From Armatimonadota bacterium (lineage in GTDB: Bacteria > Armatimonadota > UBA5829), in NCBI GenBank assembly GCA_023474015.1, contig JAMCYN010000001.1, forward strand, positions 19,739-83,738: 64,000 nt of DNA, read 5' to 3'. The position numbers and the translations under genes are program-made. Positions 32,806 to 42,012 of the stretch are shown piece after piece. Every line of letters starts with the position of its first letter. Positions within the stretch are counted from its first letter, which is position 1. A model generated the notes under the pieces. That model was not told the DNA's origin, made no database searches, and saw nothing but the letters and a program-made list of their open reading frames with translations.

Positions 32806-34211
32806 TGTCTGACTATCAGGGCAAGCGAATAGCGGTAATCGGCCTGGCGCGAACGGGCCTGGCGGTCGCGGAGGTAATGCGCGACTTCGGCGCGAACGTC
32901 GTTGTATATGACAAGAAGTCCGTATCCGATCTTGGCGAAGCTATTGAGGCCGCGCGGGCGCTGGGCGTTGAGACCAGGCCGGGGGCCGAAAATATCGACC
33001 TCGCGGGCGTCGATTTACTCGTTCCAAGCCCTGGAGTGCCGAAAAGCGCGCCGGTATTTGCCGAGGCGAAATCGCGCGGGGTCGAGGTCATATCGGAGAT
33101 CGAGCTTGCGTATCGGCTCTCGAAAGCGCCCATAATCGCCATCACGGGCACGAACGGCAAGACTACGACCACCGTCCTGATCGGCAAGATGTTCATAGCC
33201 GACGGGCGAGATACCTACATCGCTGGGAACGTGGTTGCGGGGGACATCAGGCTGCCGCTCGTGATGGCGGCGCATCGGGCGAGTCCCGAGAGCGTGATCG
33301 TCGCCGAGATCAGCACATTCCAGCTCGAATGGATTCAGAGTTTCAGGCCGAAGGTCGCGGCTCTCTTGAACGTGACCGCCGACCACATGGACCGCCACGC
33401 AAGCATCGAGGAATATCGCGACCTCAAGGCCCGAATCTTCGAAAACCAGGCCGAGGGCGATTTCGCGATCATCAACGCGGAGAACCCATTCACCGCCTCG
33501 CTTGCGCCGAAGCTCAAGGGGCGGGTCATGGAGTTCGCCCGAGCGAGCGAAGTTGACGAAGGCGGATTCGTTCGCGGCGAAGAACTAATCATAAGACTGA
33601 ACGGCATCGAGCACGTGATTTGTACGCGCGGGGATATCCCCCTGCGAGGGGAGCATAATGTGGAGAACGTCCTCGCGGCGGGGTGTGCGGCGATTGCCAT
33701 GGGCGTCAGGCCCGAGAGCATACTTAAGGCCATCACGGAGTTCACGCCGGTCGAGCACAGGCTGGAGCCGGTTGCGGTGATCGACGGCGTGCAGTATATC
33801 AACAATTCCATGTGCACGAACGTCGATGCGGCGGTGCGCTCCGTTGAGGCGATCTGCGAGCCGCAGATAGTGATCGCGGGCGGCAAGGACAAAGGCTCCG
33901 ACTACACCGCCCTGGGACAGGCGTTCAAAAAGAATGCGAAACACGTCGTGTTGATCGGGGCCGATGCGGACTTGATAAACGATGCCGCCGAACGCGCGGG
34001 TTTCAGTGCCATATCGAGAGCGAAGTCGATGCGGGAAGCCGTGGAGATCGCACGAGGATTGGCCATGCCGGGAGACGTGGTTGTCCTCACCCCCGGCTGC
34101 GCGAGCTTCGACATGTTCGACTCGTTCGAGCACCGGGGACAGGTTTTTAAGGAGACAGTGAAAGAAATGCAGAATGCAGAATGCAGAATGCAGAATGATC
34201 TGGAGAGTTAG
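32805..34211 (+). CDS. murD: UDP-MurNAc-L-alanine:D-glutamate ligase MurD
   Basis: 468 residues: N-terminal domain with KRIAVIGLARTGLAVAE and LVPSPGVPKSAP, ATP loop AITGTNGKTTTTVL, and C-terminal domain with VIAGGKDKGSDY and LTPGCASFDMFDSFEHRG. The normal MurD end is around FKETVKE. The last ~13 residues here (MQNAECRMQNDLES) are written by a GCAGAATG palindromic repeat that has replaced or extended the tail. ATG 32805 is chosen from the one-base TAATG overlap with mraY. Confidence 0.95.
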   Translation: MSDYQGKRIAVIGLARTGLAVAEVMRDFGANVVVYDKKSVSDLGEAIEAARALGVETRPGAENIDLAGVDLLVPSPGVPKSAPVFAEAKSRGVEVISEIELAYRLSKAPIIAITGTNGKTTTTVLIGKMFIADGRDTYIAGNVVAGDIRLPLVMAAHRASPESVIVAEISTFQLEWIQSFRPKVAALLNVTADHMDRHASIEEYRDLKARIFENQAEGDFAIINAENPFTASLAPKLKGRVMEFARASEVDEGGFVRGEELIIRLNGIEHVICTRGDIPLRGEHNVENVLAAGCAAIAMGVRPESILKAITEFTPVEHRLEPVAVIDGVQYINNSMCTNVDAAVRSVEAICEPQIVIAGGKDKGSDYTALGQAFKKNAKHVVLIGADADLINDAAERAGFSAISRAKSMREAVEIARGLAMPGDVVVLTPGCASFDMFDSFEHRGQVFKETVKEMQNAECRMQNDLES

Positions 34212-34243
34212 GTCCCTTCATTCTGCATTCATCATTCTGCATT
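34168..34243. repeat. GCAGAATG-type palindromic repeat overlapping the murD 3' end
   Basis: Left arm holds four tandem GCAGAAT words inside murD; the stop TAG lies in the core (GAGTTAGGTCCCTTC); right arm CATTCTGCATTCATCATTCT. Core GGTCCCTTC is the same as in other copies, inverted. Confidence 0.9.
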
Positions 34244-34258
34244 GCCGGAGGGGCTGGG

Positions 34259-35506
34259 ATGAGAAGAAAGGAAACCTGGCTTGTTGCGCCGGATGGCGGG
34301 CTGCTGGGCGCGGTGGTGCTGCTGCTGGTCGCCGGGGTATTTCTCGTCTTCGACGCGAGCTACGCCAAGGTCGGCGACGCGAAGTGGGCCAACTACGACA
34401 TTTGGTATATGGTCAAGAGGCAGGCCTTGTATGCCCTGGTCGGGATCGGGGTGATGTTCTGGGTCTCGAAGATCAAGATGAAGAGCCTATTGAAGATCAC
34501 CCTGCCGCTGTTGGTAATTTCGGTCCTGATGCTCGCCGCAGTGCTCGCGCCGGGCGTGGGCTACAGGGTCAACGGCGCCGACCGGTGGCTCAAGGCGGGA
34601 CCGATCTCGATCCAGCCCTCGGAGCTTGCCAAGGTCGCGGTGGTGCTTTATCTGGCGGGGATGCTGGCGCGGCGGAAGATGCTGGTGCGGCGGCTGAGTT
34701 CGAGATGGATTGGGCCGATGTGTGTTATCGGGGTCGTCACCGGCCTGATCTTTATAGAGCCGGACCTGGGCACGGCGATTGCGATTGTTGGCACGTGCTT
34801 TATAATGATGTTCGCGGCGGGCGCGATGAAACGGCATCTCCTGGCGATTGCGCTGGGGGGTGGGCTGCTCGTGAGCGTCGCCGTGATCTTCGAGCCGTAT
34901 CGACTTCAGCGCATCTGGGTATGGCTGGACCCTTGGAAGGACAGATATGGCGACGGTTATCAGATAATCCATTCGCTGATCGCGCTGGGGACCGGCGGGG
35001 TCGGCGGCGTGGGGCTGTGCGAAGGCAGGGAGAAGCTCTATCTGCCCGCCGCGTCCACCGACTTTATCCTGGCCACGCTCGGCGAGGAAAAGGGGCTGAT
35101 CGGCTGCCTGATATTGCTGGGCGCATTTATGTTCTTTGTCTACCGTGGGCTGGATGTGGCGCGCAGGTGCAAGGGGAGCTATGGGAACCTAGTGGCGGTA
35201 GGGATAACCTCGCTGGTCGGGCTTCAGGCGGCGATCAACGCGGCGGTCGTGAGCGCGTCGATCCCGGCGACCGGCGTTCCGCTTCCATTTATAAGCTACG
35301 GCGGGTCGGCGCTGGTGTCGATGCTGGCCGCGACCGGTATCCTGCTGGCCATTTCCAGGCAGACTAACGCCGACATAGAAGAACAGGACTTATATGAAAG
35401 TAGTTTTGACGGGTGGCGGGACGGGCGGGCACATCTACCCCGCCATCAGCATCGGCCAGGCTCTTCGAAAGGCCGATCCCGGCGCGGAACTGCTGTTCGT
35501 CGGTAG
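34259..35506 (+). CDS. ftsW: FtsW, lipid II polymerase of the divisome (SEDS family)
   Basis: Septal glycosyltransferase, partner of the FtsI-type PBP. 415 residues, about ten spans. SEDS marks: FDASYAK, YRVNGADRWLKAGPISIQPS, FIEPDLGTA, YQIIHSLIALGTGGVGGVGL, FILATLGEEKG, and SIPATGVPLPFISYGGSALV. The frame runs 113 bases into murG and ends in a basic, low-complexity tail (about 37 residues, ending RSRRGTAVRR) that is the +1-type shadow of murG codons. Such a long overlap is unusual. Confidence 0.94.
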   Translation: MRRKETWLVAPDGGLLGAVVLLLVAGVFLVFDASYAKVGDAKWANYDIWYMVKRQALYALVGIGVMFWVSKIKMKSLLKITLPLLVISVLMLAAVLAPGVGYRVNGADRWLKAGPISIQPSELAKVAVVLYLAGMLARRKMLVRRLSSRWIGPMCVIGVVTGLIFIEPDLGTAIAIVGTCFIMMFAAGAMKRHLLAIALGGGLLVSVAVIFEPYRLQRIWVWLDPWKDRYGDGYQIIHSLIALGTGGVGGVGLCEGREKLYLPAASTDFILATLGEEKGLIGCLILLGAFMFFVYRGLDVARRCKGSYGNLVAVGITSLVGLQAAINAAVVSASIPATGVPLPFISYGGSALVSMLAATGILLAISRQTNADIEEQDLYESSFDGWRDGRAHLPRHQHRPGSSKGRSRRGTAVRR

Positions 35507-36479
35507 TTCGCATGGGCCGGAGGGGGAGCTTGTATCTAGGGCGGGGATACCGTTTCGGGCGGTTCCGAGTTCTCCGCTGACCAGGTCCATGTCCGTGCGA
35601 AATGCCGTGTCCATGTCGAGACTTGTGGCCGGTGTTTTCCGCGCGAGACGGATACTAAAGGAATTTCGGCCGGATGTGGTAGTTGGAACCGGCGGCTACA
35701 CCACCGCCGCGGTGCTCATGGCCCAGCGGATGCTCCATGGTAAAATTGTGATTCATGAGCAGAACGCCATTCCCGGCAAGACCAATCTCTGGCTCGCGCG
35801 GATCGCCGACAGGGTCTGCGTAACCTTCGACAGCTCCGCCGCGTTCTTTTCAAAGGAGAAGGTTGTCGTTACGGGGATGCCGATCCGCGCGGAGTTCGCG
35901 AAGCTGCCCTCGAAGGCCGAGGCGCGGCGCGCGCTGGAGTTTGACGAGAGCGCATTCACCATCCTAGTGGTCGGCGGCAGCCAGGGCGCGAAACGCCTTA
36001 ACGAACTCGTGCTGGAGGCATGGTCTCGTATAGATGACGGCTCGACGCAGGTGCTGCACCAGGTCGGCGCGCGGAATTTGGATGAATTGCAGACCAGGCG
36101 CGCGGACACCGGGAATCGGTATCGGATTGAGGCGTATGTAGACATGCCCGTGGCCGTGGCTGCGGCGGATATTGTAATCTGCCGAAGCGGGGCATCGACC
36201 ATCGCTGAAATCACGGCGGCGGGGCTGCCAGCGATACTGGTACCCTTCCCTTACGCCTACGCGAACCATCAGAAACTCAACGCCGAGCATCTGGCTGAAC
36301 ACGGCGCGGCGATTATCTGCGAGGAGAGCGTGACATCAGCCGATATGCTCGCGACCGTCATTACCGATCTCAGGTCGTCACCCGAGAAACGCGCGTCGAT
36401 GTCGTCGTCGAGCGCATCGCTGGCCAAGCCGGACGCGGCGTCGGAGGTCGCGAAGGTGTTAATCGCGAAAGCCGGTTGA
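35394..36479 (+). CDS. murG: UDP-GlcNAc:lipid I transferase MurG
   Basis: Makes lipid II on the inner face of the membrane. 361 residues, GT-B fold: VLTGGGTGGHIYPAISIGQAL, VVGTGGYTTAAVLMAQ, IHEQNAIPGKTN, VVGGSQGAKRLNELV, CRSGASTIAEITAAGLPAILVPFPYA. ATG 35394 lies inside the end of ftsW. The last residues (VLIAKAG) sit on a CGCGAAAGC word of the dispersed repeat. Confidence 0.95.
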   Translation: MKVVLTGGGTGGHIYPAISIGQALRKADPGAELLFVGSSHGPEGELVSRAGIPFRAVPSSPLTRSMSVRNAVSMSRLVAGVFRARRILKEFRPDVVVGTGGYTTAAVLMAQRMLHGKIVIHEQNAIPGKTNLWLARIADRVCVTFDSSAAFFSKEKVVVTGMPIRAEFAKLPSKAEARRALEFDESAFTILVVGGSQGAKRLNELVLEAWSRIDDGSTQVLHQVGARNLDELQTRRADTGNRYRIEAYVDMPVAVAAADIVICRSGASTIAEITAAGLPAILVPFPYAYANHQKLNAEHLAEHGAAIICEESVTSADMLATVITDLRSSPEKRASMSSSSASLAKPDAASEVAKVLIAKAG

Positions 36480-36612
36480 GTCGGCGGAGGCCGACTTTGT
36501 GCTCTTGTTGCCGTGGTTTTAACCGCCGGGTCAGTTTACCGGGCGAATAAATTCACGGCCACAAATGCACGAAGTCCCCCTCCGGGGACTCAACCGTCGA
36601 AAGGACTTCTAA

Positions 36613-37998
36613 TTGCATTATCATCTAATCGGAATCGGCGGCGCGGGAATGAGCGCAATCGCCCAGATACTTCACGAACGCGGCGAGAGCGTCAGCGGCT
36701 CCGACCGTCAGGAGAACGAAGCCGTCATTCGCCTGCGCGCCGCCGGGGTGAAAGTCGATATCGGCCACTCGGAGGGCAACGTAAATGGCGCGGACGTGGT
36801 GGTCTACACCGCCGCCGTCTCGCAGGACAACCCGGAGCTTGTGGAAGCCCGCCGCCGGGGTATCGAGACCCTCGAGCGCCCCGCGATGCTTGGTCGGATT
36901 ATGGAGCCTTATAAGCACAGAGTGGCAATCTCCGGCACGCACGGCAAGACAACTACGACCTCCATGCTGGGGGTCATTCTCGATCACGCGGGAGTCAACG
37001 CCAGCGCGCTGATCGGCGGCGATGTGAAATCGCTTAACGGCAACGCCGTGCTCGGCTCGGGCGAGATCATCATTACCGAGGCGTGCGAGGCTTTCGCGTC
37101 GTTCCTGCATCTGCATCCGTCAATTGCCGTGATCACGAATATCGACGCCGACCATTTGGATTACTACGGCACTATCGAGCGCGTCGAGGAGACGTTTAAG
37201 CAGTTCGTGAGCCAGGTGGACCCGGACGGCTGCGTCATCGCGTGCTCCGATGACGAGCGCGTGCGCAAGGTGCTGGACGGCCCTTCGACAAGCTCAGGAC
37301 GGCGCGTAATATGGTTCGGATTGACCGGCTCCCCGGACGTTCTTGCGGCGGATGTCGATGTGGCGAAGCCGAATCCGACCTATACGCTGGTGCGTGGGGG
37401 TGAGGCGCTGGGGACGGTCGAGTTGCGGGTTCCCGGCGAGCAGAATGTGGTCGATTCGCTCGCGGCGGCGGCGGTGGCGTTCGAGCTCGGCGTCGGGTTC
37501 GATGATATACGCGACGGCCTCGGTGAGTTCCACGGGGCGGGACGACGGTTTGAGATTCTTTATGATGACGGGCGCGTGATGGTAGTCGATGATTATGCGC
37601 ATCATCCGGCGGAGGTCCAAGCCACCCTTTCCGGCGCGCGCAAAGGCTACGGCAAGCGCATCGTTGCCGTGTTCCAGCCGCATTTATACTCTCGGACGAA
37701 GATATTCACGAACGAGTTCGCCCAGGCGCTCTCGCAGGCCGACGAGGTCATCGTCACTTCGATATATGCTGCCCGCGAGCAGCCCATGGAAGGCGTCACA
37801 GCGGAGGGCATTGTTAATCGCATGAAGTCGGTAGGCTTCGCCAACGCGCGCTACGTCGCCGACAAGGACACCCTTCCCGGAGAATTGGCCGAGCGCATCA
37901 GGCCCGGCGATATGGTCATGGTCATCGGCGCGGGGGATATACGTAAAGTAGGCGAGGAACTGGCGGCGATACTAGACCGAAGGGAGATTGCAGATTGA
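36613..37998 (+). CDS. murC: UDP-MurNAc:L-alanine ligase MurC
   Basis: 461 residues, TTG start with AAGGAC ahead. N-terminal Rossmann loop HLIGIGGAGMSAIAQIL, ATP loop AISGTHGKTTTTSML, ITNIDADHLDYYG, C-terminal VDDYAHHPAEVQATL and FQPHLYSRTK. An 18-base half-copy of the CCTTCGACAAGCTCAGGA element lies in frame at 37282-37299, writing PSTSSG into a surface loop of the central domain (KVLDGPSTSSGRRVIWFG). The gene stays open and all motifs are present, so it is probably functional. Confidence 0.95.
   Translation: MHYHLIGIGGAGMSAIAQILHERGESVSGSDRQENEAVIRLRAAGVKVDIGHSEGNVNGADVVVYTAAVSQDNPELVEARRRGIETLERPAMLGRIMEPYKHRVAISGTHGKTTTTSMLGVILDHAGVNASALIGGDVKSLNGNAVLGSGEIIITEACEAFASFLHLHPSIAVITNIDADHLDYYGTIERVEETFKQFVSQVDPDGCVIACSDDERVRKVLDGPSTSSGRRVIWFGLTGSPDVLAADVDVAKPNPTYTLVRGGEALGTVELRVPGEQNVVDSLAAAAVAFELGVGFDDIRDGLGEFHGAGRRFEILYDDGRVMVVDDYAHHPAEVQATLSGARKGYGKRIVAVFQPHLYSRTKIFTNEFAQALSQADEVIVTSIYAAREQPMEGVTAEGIVNRMKSVGFANARYVADKDTLPGELAERIRPGDMVMVIGAGDIRKVGEELAAILDRREIAD
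37282..37299. repeat. CCTTCGACAAGCTCAGGA element inside murC
   Basis: 18 bases identical to the right arm of the palindrome at 14792-14885; encodes PSTSSG in frame. Confidence 0.85.
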
Positions 37999-38073
37999 TG
38001 ATTGCAGAATGCAGAATGAAGGGCCCCGTTATTGTAGGTCAATCTGCAATCTGCATTCTGCAATCTGCAATTG
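37985..38073. repeat. GCAGATTG/GCAGAATG-type palindromic repeat
   Basis: Left arm GCAGATTGATGATTGCAGAA then TGCAGAATGAAGGG, core GGGCCCCGTTATTGTAGGTC, right arm CAATCTGCAATCTGCATTCT then GCAATCTGCAATTG. Starts in the last murC codons. Confidence 0.9.
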
Positions 38074-38113
38074 TCCTTTCCCAGGATAAATCTTTACTGG
38101 AGGCTGCTTAGAT

Positions 38114-39016
38114 TTGGGTCACGTTGACGAACTGCGGCGCATTGTGAGAGGTCGGGTACTTGAGAACGAGCCGATGGCTGGTTACACGACCCTCGGCGTC
38201 GGGGGGCCGGCGGATTATCTGGTCGAGATCGCCGACGAGGATGAGCTTTCGGCGCTGATGAAGTATATCGCGTCGAGCGGCCTTCCGTGGATGATCATGG
38301 GTGACGGCGCAAATCTCTTAATATCCGACAAGGGGATTCGCGGTGTCGTGATTCGCCTCGGGGAGGAGTTCTCGCGTATCGATATTGACGGCCTGAAGAT
38401 CAGGGCAGGGTCGGCGGCGCGGATATCGAAAGTCGCCGATGTCGCCGCGAAGCATAACTTGAGTGGCCTGGAGGGTGTGGGGACGGTTCCCGGCAGCCTC
38501 GGCGGCGCAATTGTGATGAACGCCGGGACCCATCGCGGCTATATAGGCGATGTTGTGGAGAGCGTGTCGGTCGTGACGGATACGGGCGAGAAGCGCGTGC
38601 TCTCGCGTGAGGAGTGCGGGTTCACCTATCGCAACAGCAGGTTCCAGACGGACAGGTCTCTGCTGATCACCTTCGCGACTTTTCTAATGCGTCCGGGCGA
38701 CGGGACGGCCATCGAAGAGCATTTGGAGAGCGTTAGACGTCACCGTGCCGAGACACAGCCCCAGGGCAGGAGCGCGGGGTGTTTCTTTAAGAATCCTCCT
38801 GGGATGAGCGCCGGAAAGCTGATTGAGGATGTCGGGGGCAAGGGCCTGCGCGAGGGTGGGGCGCGCGTCTCGGATGTTCATGCGAACTTCATAATGAATG
38901 TAAACAACGCGACCGCTTCCGATCTGTATACCCTCGCCGAGAGGGTGCGGAAAATGGTGCGCGATGAGCACGGAATCGAACTGGAATACGAGGTCAGACT
39001 GGTAGGCGAATGGTAG
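38114..39016 (+). CDS. murB: UDP-N-acetylenolpyruvoylglucosamine reductase MurB
   Basis: FAD/NADPH enzyme completing UDP-MurNAc synthesis. 300 residues, TTG start preceded by GGAGG. Marks: NEPMAGYTTLGVGGPADYLV, MGDGANLLISDKGIRGVVI, GVGTVPGSLGGAIVMNAGTHR, ECGFTYRNSRF, AGCFFKNPPGMSAGKLIE, HANFIMN. Length and YRNSRF place it with the type II MurB enzymes. Overlaps ddl by 7 bases. Confidence 0.95.
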   Translation: MGHVDELRRIVRGRVLENEPMAGYTTLGVGGPADYLVEIADEDELSALMKYIASSGLPWMIMGDGANLLISDKGIRGVVIRLGEEFSRIDIDGLKIRAGSAARISKVADVAAKHNLSGLEGVGTVPGSLGGAIVMNAGTHRGYIGDVVESVSVVTDTGEKRVLSREECGFTYRNSRFQTDRSLLITFATFLMRPGDGTAIEEHLESVRRHRAETQPQGRSAGCFFKNPPGMSAGKLIEDVGGKGLREGGARVSDVHANFIMNVNNATASDLYTLAERVRKMVRDEHGIELEYEVRLVGEW

Positions 39017-40074
39017 AGCGCAAAGGCAAGATCAGAGTCGCGGTGATGATGGGCGGGTTCTCCTCGGAGAGGGCGGTGTCGCTTTCCACCGGCAAGCAGA
39101 TATTGGAATCGCTGGACCGGGACAAGTATGGGGCAATCGGCGTCGATGCCGCTATGCTTCCCGGGAGCACGAGGCAATGTCTGGAAGGAGCTTCCGAGGA
39201 AGTTGGAGCGATAGCGGCGGCGGGCAGCGCCCTGGCGCAATCGACTAAGCTCGTCTCGGTGCAGGACATATCGAGTAACGGCTCCGGACTGCGGCCCGAT
39301 GTCGTCTTTATAGCCCTTCACGGGAAGTTTGGCGAAGACGGGACCATCCAGGGGATGCTCGACCTGCTCGGCATTCCCTACACTGGCTCGGGGGTGTTGG
39401 CGAGCGCGCTTGCGATGGACAAGTCAATGTGCAAGAAAGTCCTCGCGGCGGACGGCGTGCCCGTGCCGCCGTCGGTGGACTTTGCCTGCAAGGATGGCGA
39501 GTGGGATCGGGAGGCAGTCGCGAGCGCCGTAGCGAAAATCGGCTACCCTGTAATAGTAAAACCAAGCCGTCAGGGATCAAGTATCGGATTGACGAAGGTG
39601 AACGCCCCGGAAGAGTTGAATAATGCAATTAAAGAGGCTGCCGGGTACGATGGGCTGATAATCGTCGAGAAGTACCTGGAGGGCACTGAACTGACCGTCG
39701 GCGTGCTCGGAAATGATGATCTGACCGCGCTGCCGGTGATCGAGATAGTGCCCAAAAGCGGGACGTATGACTACAAGTCCAAGTACGATCCCGGAGCGAC
39801 CGAAGAGATCGTGCCCGCTCGAATCAGTGAGGCCGACACGGCGCGCGCTCAGGAGCTTGGGCTTGCTGCTCACAGATCGCTCGGCTGCCGGGGAGCTTCA
39901 AGGACGGATATTATCATGACCGCCGACGGGATGTATGTGCTCGAAGTTAACACCATCCCAGGCATGACGCCCACCAGCCTCCTGCCGACAGCGGCGGCGG
40001 CGGCGGGGATATCGTTCGGCAGGCTGCTGGATATGATGATTGGATTTGCACTTGAGGAGGGGGGCGAAAAGTGA
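39010..40074 (+). CDS. ddl: D-alanine:D-alanine ligase
   Basis: ATP-grasp enzyme supplying D-Ala-D-Ala for MurF. 354 residues: VAVMMGGFSSERAVSLSTG, FIALHGKFGEDGTIQGMLD, PVIVKPSRQGSSIGLTKV, EKYLEGTELTVGVLG, and VLEVNTIPGMTPTSLLP. The omega-loop has KYDPGATEE; the Tyr of typical D-Ala-D-Ala ligases is present in YDYKSKY. Overlaps both murB and ftsQ. Confidence 0.95.
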   Translation: MVERKGKIRVAVMMGGFSSERAVSLSTGKQILESLDRDKYGAIGVDAAMLPGSTRQCLEGASEEVGAIAAAGSALAQSTKLVSVQDISSNGSGLRPDVVFIALHGKFGEDGTIQGMLDLLGIPYTGSGVLASALAMDKSMCKKVLAADGVPVPPSVDFACKDGEWDREAVASAVAKIGYPVIVKPSRQGSSIGLTKVNAPEELNNAIKEAAGYDGLIIVEKYLEGTELTVGVLGNDDLTALPVIEIVPKSGTYDYKSKYDPGATEEIVPARISEADTARAQELGLAAHRSLGCRGASRTDIIMTADGMYVLEVNTIPGMTPTSLLPTAAAAAGISFGRLLDMMIGFALEEGGEK

Positions 40075-40874
40075 AGACCACGAAAAGGCGAAAGGAAGCG
40101 CGGACCGGAACCCGTTCGGTCAAGAAAGTGCCGCGCAATAGGCCGAAACCGAATTATCTGATGCTGTTCGCGGTGTTTGTCGCCTCGGTCGCGATCTCGG
40201 GCGGGATATCGTACGCGCTGAAGACCCCGGCTCTCAACGTGAAAGAGGTCAATATCCGCGGGGTGCGCTATTGTGGGGAGGACGCCGTCAGTGGAGCCGC
40301 CAAGCCCGCGCTGGGCAAGAATATCTGTCTTCTTCGCAAGTCCCCCATAGTCGCGCGGATTCGGCGGCTGAGCGAAGTCGAGGACGTGAAGATCGGGCGA
40401 GTCTTCCCCGACAAGGTCTGGATCAGGGTCCGGGAGCGCAGGGCTTGCGCCGTGGTGTCCTATGGGAATTCCTGCTGCCTTGTCCAGTCGGATGGGCTGG
40501 TGTTCCACCAGGTCGAGGGTCCCGTGAAAGGACTGCCGGTCATCTCGGTCTCACGGGAGTGCCCGCTTGAAGTGGGCCGGAAGTCCGGCTCGGTGGATGT
40601 CGGCTACGCCCTTGAAGCGCTCAAGCTCGCCGGGGACAAGGCAATCAAGGTGGACAAAATTTCCGTTGACCATGAGGGTGATATGTGCTTAAATATGGAG
40701 AGTGACTTCTTCGTCAAGCTTGGACAGCCTGATGATATGGCAAAGAAGATGTCACTACTGCGCAGGACGCTGGATTGCAAGCCTGCGTTCGCCAGGGAGG
40801 CCAGCTACGTCGATCTGAGCTGCCCCAGCGCGGTCGTGTGGAAGCCGAGGATGACCGCGCAGGCCGCTTTGTAG
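40071..40874 (+). CDS. ftsQ: FtsQ/DivIB-type division protein
   Basis: 267 residues, GTG start overlapping ddl (GTGA). Basic cytosolic tail, one membrane span (about 31-49, LFAVFVASVAISGGISYAL), POTRA domain (VKEVNIRGVRYCGEDAV...IGRVFPDKVWIRVRERRACAVV) and a beta domain. Links FtsL and the septal synthases. Position after ddl and before ftsA supports the call. Confidence 0.85.
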   Translation: MKTTKRRKEARTGTRSVKKVPRNRPKPNYLMLFAVFVASVAISGGISYALKTPALNVKEVNIRGVRYCGEDAVSGAAKPALGKNICLLRKSPIVARIRRLSEVEDVKIGRVFPDKVWIRVRERRACAVVSYGNSCCLVQSDGLVFHQVEGPVKGLPVISVSRECPLEVGRKSGSVDVGYALEALKLAGDKAIKVDKISVDHEGDMCLNMESDFFVKLGQPDDMAKKMSLLRRTLDCKPAFAREASYVDLSCPSAVVWKPRMTAQAAL

Positions 40875-40893
40875 CGGCAGGAAAAGAATTCCG

Positions 40894-41661
40894 ATGTCAA
40901 CGATAATGCCCACCGTTCGAGGCAAGTCCTGGGTTTTCCAAGTGACGGGCCTATGTATTGTACTAGGCGCCCTGCTGGGCCTGTCGCTAAAGACACAGCG
41001 CCAGGTTGCCCAGGAAGGTGGGGTGCCGAACAGGATGCCGGCTCTGCGCGTCGCGCTTGCCGAGCAGAAACAGCTCAACGAGAAGCTCAAGAAGGACGTC
41101 GTCTACTATCGGACCCGCTGTGAGGACCTTTCAAAGGCGATGGCGGAGGGCACGACCAGTTCGAAGAGCCTGGAGCGGACGCTGAACGACGCGAAGATGC
41201 TCGCGGGGACCATCGCGGTCCGCGGCCCGGGAGTGGTGCTCTCGATCACCGACAGCCCGCAGCTCAGCAAGTCCGTGACGGACCCGGAGGTGATCGAGCA
41301 GTATGTGGTGCATGACACGGACCTGCGCGCCATAGTCAACGAGCTCTTCGCGGCGGGGGCGGAAGCGGTATGCGTGAACGGGCACAGGATAGCGGCCACA
41401 TCGTCCATTCGGTGCGCCGGTTCGACGATTTTAGTGAACAGCGATCGGGCAACTCCTCCATATGTGATAAAGGCTATCGGCAAGCCCGACGAGTTGGAAA
41501 GTGCGCTGAGGATGCCGGGAGGTGTGCTTGAGCTGACAGGTCTCATCCAGCTCGATATGGTTACCATCAAGAGAGAGCCTGACGTGCTCATACCCGCTTA
41601 TGCGGGGAGCACACATTTCAGTATCGCGAAACCGGTCTTGGAGCGGAGAAAAAATAGATGA
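40894..41661 (+). CDS. DUF881 family membrane protein (YlxW-like)
   Basis: 255 residues: one N-terminal span (about 16-32), a coiled coil (LRVALAEQKQLNEKLKKD), and the DUF881 domain with GPGVVLSITDSP, IVNELFAAGAEAVCVNGHRI and YVIKAIGKPDELESAL. Genes of this family commonly sit beside sbp and the ftsA/ftsZ or ftsQ genes in Gram-positive and related phyla, but their function is not established. Overlaps sbp by 4 bases. Confidence 0.87.
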   Translation: MSTIMPTVRGKSWVFQVTGLCIVLGALLGLSLKTQRQVAQEGGVPNRMPALRVALAEQKQLNEKLKKDVVYYRTRCEDLSKAMAEGTTSSKSLERTLNDAKMLAGTIAVRGPGVVLSITDSPQLSKSVTDPEVIEQYVVHDTDLRAIVNELFAAGAEAVCVNGHRIAATSSIRCAGSTILVNSDRATPPYVIKAIGKPDELESALRMPGGVLELTGLIQLDMVTIKREPDVLIPAYAGSTHFSIAKPVLERRKNR

Positions 41662-42011
41662 TCTGGCTGCCTGTTTTGGGCCTGGTGGTGGGATTTATCG
41701 TATTTTGGCTGCCTGTCAGGCTGCCTTCGGACTGGGCGAGCTATCTGGGCTTGGCGACGCTGGCGGGGCTCGATTCGATATTCGGAGGAATTAGGGCCGG
41801 TATCGAGGGCAAGTTTCACGACGATATCCTGTTCTCGGGATTCATAGTCAATACGCTTTTGGCGGCGCTGCTGGCCTATGTGGGTGATCAGATAGGTGTA
41901 GATTTGTTCCTTGCCGCAGTTGTCGCATTGGGAGGCAGGGTGTTCTTGAACCTGTCGCTGATACGCCGCTACTACCTGACTCAGACGAGCCTGAGCAGGA
42001 AAAGAGAGTAA
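41658..42011 (+). CDS. sbp: Small basic protein Sbp (DUF1290)
   Basis: 117 residues with three membrane spans (LPVLGLVVGFIVFWLPV; DILFSGFIVNTLLAALLAYVGD; LFLAAVVALGGRVFLNLSLI). The stretch YLGLATLAGLDSIFGGIRAG is the DUF1290 signature. Role unknown; the family goes with DUF881 genes next to ftsA/ftsZ. ATGA overlap. Confidence 0.85.
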   Translation: MIWLPVLGLVVGFIVFWLPVRLPSDWASYLGLATLAGLDSIFGGIRAGIEGKFHDDILFSGFIVNTLLAALLAYVGDQIGVDLFLAAVVALGGRVFLNLSLIRRYYLTQTSLSRKRE

Positions 42012-42012
42012 G

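Noticed and set aside
37282..37299. murC as a pseudogene because of the inserted repeat
   Set aside because: The unit is 18 bases, in frame, in a loop, and every catalytic motif is intact.
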